Positions 14,340-23,600 of a DNA stretch of 60,960 nucleotides are shown here, piece by piece; position 1 is the first letter of the stretch, and every line of letters begins with the position of its first letter. This DNA comes from Clostridia bacterium (GTDB taxonomy: Bacteria; Bacillota; Clostridia; Christensenellales; Aristaeellaceae). The notes below the pieces were generated by a model that worked only from the letters and a program-made list of their open reading frames with translations, was not told the origin of the DNA and made no database searches. The position numbers and the translations under genes were made by a program. Location: positions 1-60,960 of the forward strand of contig JAFXVJ010000054.1 in assembly GCA_017524615.1 (NCBI GenBank), written 5' to 3'.

Positions 14340-14897
14340 ATGTATCGTGCAGTGATCGACAACGCCAAGAGCAGAATGGAAAAAACAAAGGATATTTATC
14401 AGCGGGATATGCTGTCCCTGCGCGCCGGCCGGGCCAATCCTCAGATCCTGGACCGCATCACCGTGGATTACTACGGCACTGCCACCCCCTTAAAGCAGAT
14501 GGGCAACATCAACAGCCCTGAACCCCGGCTGCTTACCATCTCCCTGTGGGATCCCAAGGCCATTCCCCTGGTGGAAAAGGCCATCCAGAAGAGCGACCTG
14601 GGCATGAACCCCTCCAACGACGGCAAGGTGATCCGCCTGGTGGTGCCGGAATTGAATGAGGAACGCCGCAAGGAGCTGACCAAGGTGGTGCGCAAGAGCG
14701 CGGAGGAAGCCAAGGTGGCCATGCGCAACACACGCCGGGACGCCATGGAGCAGATCAAAAAGCTGAAAAAGGATTCCCAGATCACCGAGGATGATCAGCG
14801 CAAGGCGGAGGAAGAATTGCAGAAAATGACCGACGGCCAGATCAAGGATGTGGATAAGATCGCCGCTGAAAAAGAAAAGGAGATCATGGAGGTCTGA
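14340..14897 (+). CDS. frr: Ribosome recycling factor
   Basis: The 185-residue protein has the canonical RRF length and sequence: KTKDIYQRDMLSLRAGRANP near residues 16-35, DYYGTATPLKQMGNI near 45-59, PNDGKVIRL-type motif NPSNDGKVIRLVVPELNEER near 93-112, and the coiled-coil C-terminus. With EF-G it splits post-termination ribosomes. ATG 14340 was chosen over 14334 because GGAGGT sits six bases upstream of it. tsf and pyrH, the usual upstream neighbours, are absent. The stop overlaps the next ORF by one base. Confidence 0.96.
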   Translation: MYRAVIDNAKSRMEKTKDIYQRDMLSLRAGRANPQILDRITVDYYGTATPLKQMGNINSPEPRLLTISLWDPKAIPLVEKAIQKSDLGMNPSNDGKVIRLVVPELNEERRKELTKVVRKSAEEAKVAMRNTRRDAMEQIKKLKKDSQITEDDQRKAEEELQKMTDGQIKDVDKIAAEKEKEIMEV

Positions 14898-15106
14898 TGC
14901 GGGATATACTGGGCCGCCCTGTGAGGGAGGCCCTTTCTTCCCTCCCGGCGGACGCGCCGCGGCCCCGCGTGGTGGAAACCTCCGCCCCTGTCCGGCATGC
15001 GCCGGATAAGCGGGAGGGCACCCTGCGGGTGGTGGCGTGCCGGGACGGGGTATGGATCGCGGCGCGGTTTTTGGACCGGCCTCCGCGGGAAAAAGAGGGC
15101 CAATGA
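14897..15106 (+). CDS. Small protein of unknown function between frr and uppS
   Basis: A 69-residue ORF whose ATG shares a base with the frr stop (TGATG) and whose TGA overlaps the uppS ATG (ATGA). RBS GGAGG lies in the last frr codons. The sequence is Arg/Pro-rich with a C-terminal strand pattern (GTLRVVACRDGVWIAARFLD). I do not recognise the family. The tight two-sided coupling is the main evidence that it is translated. Confidence 0.6.
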   Translation: MRDILGRPVREALSSLPADAPRPRVVETSAPVRHAPDKREGTLRVVACRDGVWIAARFLDRPPREKEGQ

Positions 15107-15816
15107 ACAGGGACACGCTTCCCCGGCACGTGGCCATCATTATGGATGGCAACGGGCGCTGGGCCAAACAGCACAAGATCCAGGTGGCGCTGGGCCACCG
15201 CAAGGGCGTGGAGGCGCTGCGCGCCATTATCCGGGAAAGCAGCGATTTGGGGATCGAGGCCCTTTCTTTGTATGCCTTTTCCACCGAAAACTGGCGGCGC
15301 TCCCCCCAGGAGGTGGAGGCCCTGATGGGCCTGCTGCTGGAATATTTCACCTCCGAAATCGACGAGCTGGATGAAAAAAACGTGCGCATCCGCATCCTGG
15401 GCGATAAGGACGGCATGCCTGACAGGCAGCGCCGGGCCCTGATCAACGCGGAGGAGCGCACGGAAAAGAATACCGGCCTGAAATTGAACATCGCCATCAA
15501 TTACGGCGGCCGGGCGGAATTGGCCCGAGCGGCCCGGATGCTGGCGGAAAAGGCCGTGCGCGGAGATATCCGGCCGGAGGACATCGATGAAGAAGCGCTG
15601 GCCGGGGAATTATACACCCGGGGCCTGCCCGACGTGGACCTGCTGATCCGCACCAGCGGGGAAATGCGGCTGAGCAATTTTCTTCTGTTTCAGTGCGCCT
15701 ACGCCGAATTTTTGTTTCCCACCGTGCTGTGGCCCGATTTCGGAGTGGAGGATTATCACGCCGCGCTGGACGCCTTCGCGGGCCGGAACCGGCGGTTTGG
15801 AGGACGAAGCGAATGA
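15103..15816 (+). CDS. uppS: Undecaprenyl diphosphate synthase
   Basis: The 237-residue cis-prenyltransferase extends farnesyl diphosphate with isopentenyl units to make the C55 lipid carrier for cell-wall synthesis. HVAIIMDGNGRWA (residues 9-21) contains the catalytic Asp, LSLYAFSTENW lies near 58-68, and the C-terminal DLLIRTSGEMRLSNFLLFQCAYAEF carries the R-x-S-G motif. ATG 15103 has AGAGGG upstream and overlaps the preceding stop. cdsA follows with an ATGA overlap, the standard Bacillota order. Confidence 0.96.
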   Translation: MNRDTLPRHVAIIMDGNGRWAKQHKIQVALGHRKGVEALRAIIRESSDLGIEALSLYAFSTENWRRSPQEVEALMGLLLEYFTSEIDELDEKNVRIRILGDKDGMPDRQRRALINAEERTEKNTGLKLNIAINYGGRAELARAARMLAEKAVRGDIRPEDIDEEALAGELYTRGLPDVDLLIRTSGEMRLSNFLLFQCAYAEFLFPTVLWPDFGVEDYHAALDAFAGRNRRFGGRSE

Positions 15817-16643
15817 TACAGCGTACCGTTACCGGGTTGTGCCTGATTCTGCTGCTGGCGCTGGCGCTGTGGGCCGGCGGCTGGGTGTTTTCCGTGCTCT
15901 ATATGGCCACCATCTGCTGCTCCATGTATGAAATGTACCGCGCAATGAAAGATGCGGGCCACCGCCCCGTGGAATGGCCCTGCTGGCTGTGCGTGGCGCT
16001 GTCCATTGTGCTGTTCAATCTGAAAAGCAGCGTCACCCTGCTCATGCCCCTGGTGGGCGGGGCGTTCATGATGGTGGCCACCATGGTCATATTACGCACC
16101 GAACCCCAATTGGAGGATATCTTCACCTCTGCCCTGCCGCTGGTGGGGGTGCTGCTGCCCGGCATGTGCATGCTGGGACTGCAGAACGCGCCCACCCGGG
16201 GATATCAGCTGCTGCTGACGCTGATGGCTTTCGGCATTCCCCTGGCCGGGGATACCGCCGCCTATTTTATCGGCAGCCGCTTTGGCGTGCGCAAGCTCTG
16301 CCCCGCCGTCAGCCCCAATAAATCTCTGGAGGGGGCCGCCGCCGGGCTGGTGGGCAGCATCCTGTTTTCCATGATTTGCGCGGGCATTGTGTCCGCCTTT
16401 ACGGAGATCCCTCCTTTCTGGCATTTTCCCATCCTGGGCCTGTTCGTGGGCGCCGCGGGACAGATGGGCGATCTGTTCGCCTCCCTGATCAAGCGTCACT
16501 GCGGCATCAAGGATTACGGCGCCATCTTCCCCGGCCATGGCGGCATGATGGACCGGCTGGACAGCGTGTACTGGGCTACGGTGGTCATTTATATGTATCT
16601 GAACCTGAATACCTTCGTCCCGGCAGCGCTGCCGGCGGCGTGA
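15813..16643 (+). CDS. cdsA: Phosphatidate cytidylyltransferase (CDP-diacylglycerol synthase)
   Basis: The 276-residue integral membrane enzyme converts phosphatidate and CTP into CDP-diacylglycerol for phospholipid synthesis. It has about seven to eight hydrophobic helices and the C-terminal family signature: SPNKSLEGAAAG near residue 167, then GQMGDLFASLIKRHCGIKDY and FPGHGGMMDRLDS near 240-252. The start ATG at 15813 overlaps the uppS stop. Confidence 0.95.
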   Translation: MIQRTVTGLCLILLLALALWAGGWVFSVLYMATICCSMYEMYRAMKDAGHRPVEWPCWLCVALSIVLFNLKSSVTLLMPLVGGAFMMVATMVILRTEPQLEDIFTSALPLVGVLLPGMCMLGLQNAPTRGYQLLLTLMAFGIPLAGDTAAYFIGSRFGVRKLCPAVSPNKSLEGAAAGLVGSILFSMICAGIVSAFTEIPPFWHFPILGLFVGAAGQMGDLFASLIKRHCGIKDYGAIFPGHGGMMDRLDSVYWATVVIYMYLNLNTFVPAALPAA

Positions 16644-16664
16644 TCTGAAACGAGGCAGTTCCTT

Positions 16665-17813
16665 ATGCGCGGTATTGCAATCCTGGGCAGCACCGGTTCC
16701 ATCGGCCGTCAGGCCATCGAAGTGATTTCCCTGCATCCCCACCGCTTTTTTGTGACGGCCCTCACCGCCCACAGGAACGCGGCGCTTTTATTTGATCAGG
16801 TGCGTCTGCTGCGGCCCCGGATGGCCGCCCTGACCGGAGAAACGGCGCCTCCTGATATTCCCGACGATCTGTCCTTCTGTGATTTCCGTTTCGGTCCCCG
16901 GGCCCTGGAGGAAGTGGCCCGGGAAAGCGAGGGCCAGGATGTGCTGGCTGCCGTGGTGGGCGTGGCGGGCCTAAAGGCCGTGCTGGCCGCCCGGCAGGCG
17001 GGCAAGCGGGTGCTGCTGGCCAACAAGGAAACGCTGGTGGCCGGGGGCGAAATGGTGATGGATGCCTGCCCGGACGGCCCGGACGGCCCCACCCTGCTGC
17101 CGGTGGACAGCGAACACAGCGCCATTTTTCAGTGCCTGCAGGGCGCCGGGCCCAACGCTTATGAAAAAATCCTGCTCACCGCTTCCGGCGGGCCCTTCCG
17201 TACCTGGGATAAGGAGCGCATGAAAAACGCCACCGTGGAGCAGGCCCTGGGTCACCCCACGTGGAACATGGGCGCGAAAATCACGGTGGATTCCGCTTCC
17301 ATGTTCAACAAAGCCCTGGAGATCATCGAGGCCAAGTGGCTGTTCCGCGCCCGGCCGGAGCAGATCCGGGTGGTGGTGCATCCCCAGTCCATCGTCCATT
17401 CCGCGGTGCAGTTCCGGGATGGAGCGGTGATCGCTCAAATGGGCGTGCCGGACATGCGCCTGCCCATCCTGTACGCCATGAGCTATCCGGAACGGCTGGA
17501 AACGGGGGTTGAGGAACTGGATCTGTTCTCCGTGGGTCAATTGACCTTTGAAAAGCCCGATCCGGACAGATTCCCCGCTCTTCGCATGGCTTACGAAGCC
17601 CTGCGCCTGGGCGGCGCGGCGGCCTGCGTGCTCAACGCGGCCAACGAGGAAGGCTGCTATGCCTTCCTGCGGGGAGAAATCCCCTTCGGACGTATTTCGG
17701 AAATCGTGGCCGATGCGCTGGATCGGTACGGCGCCCTGCCCGCCCGCAGCTTGCAGGATATCGACCGGGCCGACGCCCTGGCCCGGGAAGCCGCCCGCGG
17801 CCTGTTGGGGTAA
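16665..17813 (+). CDS. dxr: 1-deoxy-D-xylulose 5-phosphate reductoisomerase
   Basis: The 382-residue enzyme catalyses the NADPH-dependent rearrangement/reduction of DXP to MEP, the committed step of the non-mevalonate isoprenoid pathway that feeds uppS. GSTGSIGRQAIEVI (residues 7-20) binds NADPH, LANKETLVAGG lies near 122, the metal site is PVDSEHSAIFQCL near 146, and the substrate loop is HPTWNMGAKITVDSASM near 203. Another pathway gene, ispG, lies 1.2 kb downstream. Confidence 0.96.
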   Translation: MRGIAILGSTGSIGRQAIEVISLHPHRFFVTALTAHRNAALLFDQVRLLRPRMAALTGETAPPDIPDDLSFCDFRFGPRALEEVARESEGQDVLAAVVGVAGLKAVLAARQAGKRVLLANKETLVAGGEMVMDACPDGPDGPTLLPVDSEHSAIFQCLQGAGPNAYEKILLTASGGPFRTWDKERMKNATVEQALGHPTWNMGAKITVDSASMFNKALEIIEAKWLFRARPEQIRVVVHPQSIVHSAVQFRDGAVIAQMGVPDMRLPILYAMSYPERLETGVEELDLFSVGQLTFEKPDPDRFPALRMAYEALRLGGAAACVLNAANEEGCYAFLRGEIPFGRISEIVADALDRYGALPARSLQDIDRADALAREAARGLLG

Positions 17814-17902
17814 GATCAGAAAAACCGGCATATCCTGTTCAACGGGCAAATGTCCCGGCGCAGGGGGCTTTTCGCCCGCATTCGCCGTTCCAAGGAGGTT
17901 CT

Positions 17903-19027
17903 ATGTCCACAGTTGTTTATATTCTGGCCGCTGTCCTGATGCTGGGCATCATGGTGACGGTGCACGAGGCGGGGCATTTTTTCGCCGCCCGGCTGACGGG
18001 CATTCCGGTCAAGGAGTACGCCATCGGCTTTGGTCCCAGGGTGCTGTCCTGGAACAGCAAAAAGCATGAAACCAAATTCTTCCTGCGGGCCATACCCGCC
18101 GGGGGATACTGCATGTTCTACGGCGAGGACGACACCCGGGGCAAAGAAGCGAAAACCGACCCCCGGGCCATCGGCAATTATCCGGTGTGGAAGCGGTTCA
18201 TCACCATCCTGATGGGCCCCATGATGAATTTCATCCTGGCCCTGATCGCGGCTACGCTTTTGTTCTCCGTCATCGGCGTGCAGACGGATTTCACATATCC
18301 CAACTATCCCACCATCCGAAGCGTCTCTGCCGGCAGCCCCGCCCAGCAGGCGGGCTTACGGCCGGGGGACGCGCTGATCGCCATCGGGGGGGAGGACGCC
18401 AAGGGCCTGACGGAGGATGGACAGGCGCTGAAAATCAACGCCCTGCTGGATGCCTACGACCCCGCGGAGAAGGAACTGCGCATTACGGTGCAGCGCAACG
18501 GCGAGCAGCGGGGGGTCTCCCTCGTTCCCCGGTACGATCCGCAGGAGGGGCGGTATTTGATGGGCGTGGTGCTCAACACCGGCTATCTGCCCACCTTCAC
18601 CCCCGTGCCCCTGCCGGAGGCGGTGAAGCTGAGCGCGGAATGCTGCGTGGACGCGGCGGGCCAGATCCTGGGCGGCCTGTGGCATCTGGTCACAAGCGGC
18701 GACGGACTGGAAAACTCCATGGGCCCGCTGGGCACCGTGCAGTACATCGCCGAAGAAACGAGGGATTCCACCGGGATTTCTGCTCAAATGGTGTGGTACC
18801 GGTATATTGAATTGCTGGTGGTCATCAGCGTGAATCTGGGCCTGTTCAACCTGATCCCCATTCCGGGGCTGGACGGCAGCCGGCTGATTTTCCTGCTCAT
18901 CGAGGCCATTCGGCGCAAGCCTGTGCCCCAGAAGGTGGAAGCCTATGTGCACATGAGCGGATACCTGGTGCTGATCATGCTGATGCTCTTCATGACCGGC
19001 AAGGACATTCTGCGCATTTTCGGATAA
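17903..19027 (+). CDS. rseP: RIP metalloprotease RseP/RasP (site-2 protease)
   Basis: The 374-residue intramembrane zinc protease carries the catalytic HEAGH in the first helix (TVHEAGHFFAARLTG near residues 20-34). The second metal motif is NLIPIPGLDGSRL near 316-328. One PDZ-like domain lies between them (VSAGSPAQQAGLRPGDALIAIGG). It cleaves anti-sigma factors or signal-peptide remnants in the membrane; the large ECF partner protein at 37.5 kb is a possible substrate in this genome (inference). RBS AAGGAGGTTCT lies before the ATG at 17903. Confidence 0.94.
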   Translation: MSTVVYILAAVLMLGIMVTVHEAGHFFAARLTGIPVKEYAIGFGPRVLSWNSKKHETKFFLRAIPAGGYCMFYGEDDTRGKEAKTDPRAIGNYPVWKRFITILMGPMMNFILALIAATLLFSVIGVQTDFTYPNYPTIRSVSAGSPAQQAGLRPGDALIAIGGEDAKGLTEDGQALKINALLDAYDPAEKELRITVQRNGEQRGVSLVPRYDPQEGRYLMGVVLNTGYLPTFTPVPLPEAVKLSAECCVDAAGQILGGLWHLVTSGDGLENSMGPLGTVQYIAEETRDSTGISAQMVWYRYIELLVVISVNLGLFNLIPIPGLDGSRLIFLLIEAIRRKPVPQKVEAYVHMSGYLVLIMLMLFMTGKDILRIFG

Positions 19028-19054
19028 ATACGGAGATACGGGGAGGAAAAAACC

Positions 19055-20119
19055 ATGGGCGCGAGCAAGCAGGTGCGCGCCGGCAGCGTGCTGATCGGCG
19101 GCGGCAGCCCCATTTCCATTCAGTCCATGACCAATACCGACACCCGGGATGTGCCCGCCACCCTGGACCAGATCAAGCGGCTGGCAGCGGCGGGATGCGA
19201 TCTGGTGCGCATTTCGGTGTATGACCGGGCCTGCGCCGGGGCGGTCAGGCGGCTGGTGGATCAAAGCCCGGTCCCGCTGGTGGCGGACATTCATTTCGAC
19301 CACACCCTGGCCATCGCCGCCATGGAGAACGGCATCCACAAAATGCGCATCAACCCGGGCAACATCGGCTCCGCCGATAACGTGCGCCGGGTGGCGGACT
19401 GCGCGAAGGCCCACCGTGTGCCCATCCGCATCGGGGTCAATTCCGGCTCCCTGGAAAAGGATATTCTGCAAAAGTACGGCGGGGTCACCGCGCAGGGCAT
19501 GGTGGAAAGCGCCCTGGGCCATATCCGATTGCTTGAGCAGGCGCATTTTGACGATATCGTCATTTCCCTCAAGGCCAGCAGCGTGCCCCTGACGGTGCAG
19601 GCCTACCGGCTGATGCACGATACCTGCGATTATCCCCTGCACCTGGGCGTTACGGAAGCGGGCCTGCCGGGGCAGGGCACCATCAAATCCGCCATCGGCA
19701 TCGGGTCGCTTTTGCTGGACGGCATCGGCGACACGATCCGCGTCTCCCTCACCAGCGACCCGGTGGATGAGCCCCGGGCGGCGCTGGATATCCTGCGGGC
19801 GCTGGGGCTGCGCAAGGGCATTCATTTCGTGTCCTGCCCCACCTGCGGGCGCACCCAGATCAACGTGATGGAAATCGCCGGCCGCGTGCAGCGCGAATTC
19901 GCGGATGCGGACATGCCCGTCACCGTGGCCGTCATGGGCTGCGTGGTCAACGGCCCCGGCGAAGCCCGGGACGCCGACATCGCCCTGTGCGGCGGCAAGG
20001 ACTGCGGGGCGCTGTACATCAAGGGCCAGTTCGTGCGCAAGCTGACGGGCGACCTGGCGGAAGAATTCGTGCAGGCGGTCAGGGAATACCTGGCGGCGCT
20101 TTCGGAGAACCGGGCATGA
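19055..20119 (+). CDS. ispG: 4-hydroxy-3-methylbut-2-enyl diphosphate synthase
   Basis: The 354-residue [4Fe-4S] enzyme of the MEP pathway converts MEcPP to HMBPP. The N-terminal TIM barrel starts with SIQSMTNTDTRDV. The C-terminal cluster domain has its Cys ligands in FVSCPTCGRTQ near residue 265 and AVMGCVVNGPGEARDADI near 295. RBS GGGGAGG lies before the ATG at 19055. With dxr, rseP and uppS it forms the isoprenoid/lipid-carrier block. The stop overlaps the start of a broken GNAT gene. Confidence 0.96.
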   Translation: MGASKQVRAGSVLIGGGSPISIQSMTNTDTRDVPATLDQIKRLAAAGCDLVRISVYDRACAGAVRRLVDQSPVPLVADIHFDHTLAIAAMENGIHKMRINPGNIGSADNVRRVADCAKAHRVPIRIGVNSGSLEKDILQKYGGVTAQGMVESALGHIRLLEQAHFDDIVISLKASSVPLTVQAYRLMHDTCDYPLHLGVTEAGLPGQGTIKSAIGIGSLLLDGIGDTIRVSLTSDPVDEPRAALDILRALGLRKGIHFVSCPTCGRTQINVMEIAGRVQREFADADMPVTVAVMGCVVNGPGEARDADIALCGGKDCGALYIKGQFVRKLTGDLAEEFVQAVREYLAALSENRA

Positions 20120-20583
20120 TCACGCCCTGGAAGCCGGAAATCAAGGACCTGTGGTTCCGTCAAGCCCTGTTGGCTGATCCGGAAACCATGGCCTATAACC
20201 GCGCCTGGGGCGGAACGATCCCGTTTCCTGAGGAAAAGTGGGAAAAATGATATCAGGCCTGGCTTATGGCGCCCGAATTCCAGCGGTATTACCGGTATCT
20301 GCTGGATACCGACGCCCACCGCTTCGTAGGCGAGATCGCCTACCGGCTGGACGGGGAAAGGAACGTGCACCTCTGCAGCGTGATCGTGCTGGCCGGCTGC
20401 CGGCACCGCGGGTTCGGCTCCGCCGGGATCCGGCTGCTCTGCGGGGCCGCGAAGGCGAACGGCGTGCCCGCGCTTTACGACGATATCGCCGCGGACAACC
20501 CTTCCTGCTTCCTGTTCCTGAAACACGGGTTTGAACCCATCGGGCAAAGCGGGGACGCAATCACGGTAAAAAAGGAATTATAA
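20116..20583 (+). pseudogene. GNAT family N-acetyltransferase interrupted by an in-frame TGA
   Basis: The ATG at 20116 overlaps the ispG stop (ATGA) and opens a frame that reads to a TGA at 20248-20250, then continues in the same frame to 20583. The first part (LADPETMAYNRAWGGTIPFPEEKW) and the second (FVGEIAYRLD, then IVLAGCRHRGFGSAGIRLLC with the acetyl-CoA R-x-x-G-x-G/A pattern, ending HGFEPIG) together form one acetyltransferase of about 155 residues. The TGA falls just before YQAW, where relatives as I recall them have Trp, so a TGG-to-TGA change is likely. Confidence 0.78.
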
Positions 20584-20613
20584 CGCGCTGATGCGAACGA
20601 ACGGAAAAACACC

Positions 20614-23600
20614 ATGACATACGAAGAATTGCTCCGGGCCGTATCCCAGGCGCTGCCCGAAACGGAGGGCAAGATCGCCATCGAGCGGGTGCGGTATGTA
20701 AAAAGTGAAAACAAGGCCTATTTTTCCTTTCTTTCCGACGTGCTGATCGGGGAGAAGGGCTTTTTCGAGATCAAAAAAGCGCTGGGCCAGGCCTTTCCGG
20801 GGCTGAAATTTTCCCTGCGGGTGGCCTCGCCCTCCCTGGCGCGGGAATTTTTGCAGAACCCCGATAAATACTGCGCGCCTCTCAATCATTTCCTGATCCG
20901 CCATTATCCCGCCGTGGCCTCCTGGGAATTTGACATGCGCTGGACCCCGGGCAACGGCCGGGTCACCCTGGAAATGCCCGACTCGTTTTCCTGCGATTAT
21001 CTGGAACGGCAGGGGGTGCGGGATCAGCTGGCCACGGTGATCCATGATGTGTTCCGGCTGGATACGGAAGTGAACCTGAAAATCTGCGGGGACGAGGAAA
21101 AACGCCTGCGCGCCTTACAGGCGGAACGGGCGGAGCAGGATCGCGTGGCCGCCGAGCGGGCCCAGCGGTACGAGGAAATCGCCGCCAGCGCCCGACAGGG
21201 GGAAAAGCCCAAGGAAAAGGATAACCGCATCAAGGGCCGGGCCATTGCCGATCCGCCGGTGCCCATCAAGGAGCTGACCGACGACACCGGCGTGGTGGTC
21301 ATCCGGGGCAAGGTGCTCTCCTGCGAGGACAAGGAAATCTCCGGCGGCGAAATGGTGCTGCTTTCCTTCCTGGTCACCGATTTCACCTCCACCATCCGGG
21401 TGAAGGCCTTCCTGCGCTACCATCCCCGGGCCCGCAAGGACGAGGAGGCACCGCCCGTCACCGAGGAAGAGCGGGCCGCCGTGCAGAAGGTGGTCAAGGC
21501 CGTCAGGCCCGGCATGGGCATCCTCGTCCGGGGCGATACCCAGTACGACAAATTCTCCCATGAAACGGTGGTCATGGCCCGGGACATGAGCGCCTGCGAT
21601 CTGCCGGTGCGCATGGATACCGCGGAGGAAAAGCGCATCGAATTGCACCTGCACACCCAGATGAGCAACATGGACGCCGTCTCCTCCGCCACCGCCCTGA
21701 TCGAGCGGGCGGCGAAATGGGGCCATGAGGCCATCGCCGTAACGGATCACGGGGTGGTGCAGGCCTTCCCCGAGGCTTTCGGCGCGGCGAAAAAGCATGG
21801 CATCAAGCTGCTGCCCGGCGTGGAGGGATACCTCACCGACGATGATCAGGTGGTTACCGGCCGGGAAGAGGAAATGCCCATCGACGGGCCTATCATCGTG
21901 CTGGATTTTGAAACCACCGGCCTCAACACAAGCAAGGACCGGATTATCGAAATCGGCGCGGTGAAGCTGAGCCACGGCCAGGTGGTGGATTCCTACGGCG
22001 AACTGATCGACCCCGGCATGTTGCTGCCGCCCAGGATCACCGAAATCACCCACATCACCGATCAAATGCTCCGCGGCCAGCCCACCATCGCCGAGGCTAT
22101 GCCCAAGCTGCTTTCCTTTATGGACGGCTGCCCCATCGCCGCGCACAACGCCAAATTCGACTGCGCCATGCTGGACAGCGAATTAAAGCGCCTGGGCCTT
22201 TCCTATGACGTGCCCCATGTGGACACGCTGACGCTGGCCCGGAAACTGTATCCCGAGCTCAAATCCCACCGGCTGGGGTCGGTGTGCAAGCGGCTGGGCG
22301 TGTCGCTCAAGGACGCGCACCGGGCGGTCAATGACGCCGCCGCCACCGCCCAGTGCCTGGCCCGCATGATCGAGGACGCCAGGAAAAAGGGCGCCGCTAC
22401 CCTCAAGGACCTGAACGACATCGCCAGCGGCTATACCTTGGGCAATTCCTGGCACATCGTGCTCCTGGCCGCCAGCCAGGACGGCATGACCAACCTGAAC
22501 CACATGATCTCGGAAGCCCACCTGAAGTATTTCAAGCGCAAGCCCCACATACCCCGGGCCGTGCTGCAAAAATACCGCAAGGACATCATCGTGGGCAGCG
22601 CCTGCGAATCGGGCGAACTGTACTCCGCCATGGTGGACGGGGCGACGGACGACAAGCTGGCCAGGATCGCCCGGTTTTACGATTATCTGGAGATCCAGCC
22701 CATCGGCAACAATGAATTCCTCCTGCGGGAAGGCCGGGTGGACAGCGAAGAGACCCTGCGGGAATACAACCGGCGCATCGTGCGGCTGGGAGAAAAGCTG
22801 GGCATTCCCGTGTGCGCCACCGGCGACGTGCATTTCCTGGACCCCGAGGACGCCGTTTTCCGCTCCATCATCCAGGCGGGACAGGGGTATGCCGACGCCG
22901 ATCATCAGCCGCCCCTGTATTTCAAAACCACCGATGAAATGCTGAAGGAATTTGCCTACCTGGGCAAAGAAAAAGCCCATGAGGTGGTCATCAGGAATCC
23001 CAAGCTGATCGCCGGCCGGGTGGGGGAAGTGAACCTGTTCCCCAAGCATCCCGAGGGAAAGACCACCTTCTCCCCCTTCTGGCCCGAGGCGGAAAACGAC
23101 ATCAAATCCTTGACCTACGGCACCGCCTACCGGCTCTACGGCGACGAACTGCCCGACATCGTGCAAAAGCGCATCGACAAGGAACTGAACGCCATCGTGG
23201 GCTACGGCTACTGCACCCTGTATTCCATCGCCCAGAAGCTGGTGAAAAAATCCCTGGCGGACGGGTACGTGGTAGGCAGCCGCGGCAGCGTCGGCTCCTC
23301 CTTCGTGGCGTTTTTGACGGGCATCACCGAAATCAATTCCCTGCCGCCCCACTACCGCTGCGAAACCTGCCGGAAGGCGGATTTTGATATCCCGCCCCAG
23401 TACACCATCGGCGTGGATCTGCCGGACAAAAACTGCCCCGTCTGCGGCAATCCCCTGGTGAAGGACGGGTTTGACATCCCCTTCGAGGCCTTCCTCGGCT
23501 TCAAGGGAGACAAGGTGCCGGATATCGACCTGAACTTCTCCGGCGAATATCAGCCCACGGCCCACAACTACGTGAAGGAGCTGTTCGGGCCGGAATACGT

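Noticed and set aside
20248-20250. TGA as a reassigned Trp codon
   Set aside because: TGA ends ireB, frr, uppS, ispG and others at exact ATGA/TGATG overlaps with the next gene, so it is a normal stop in this genome.
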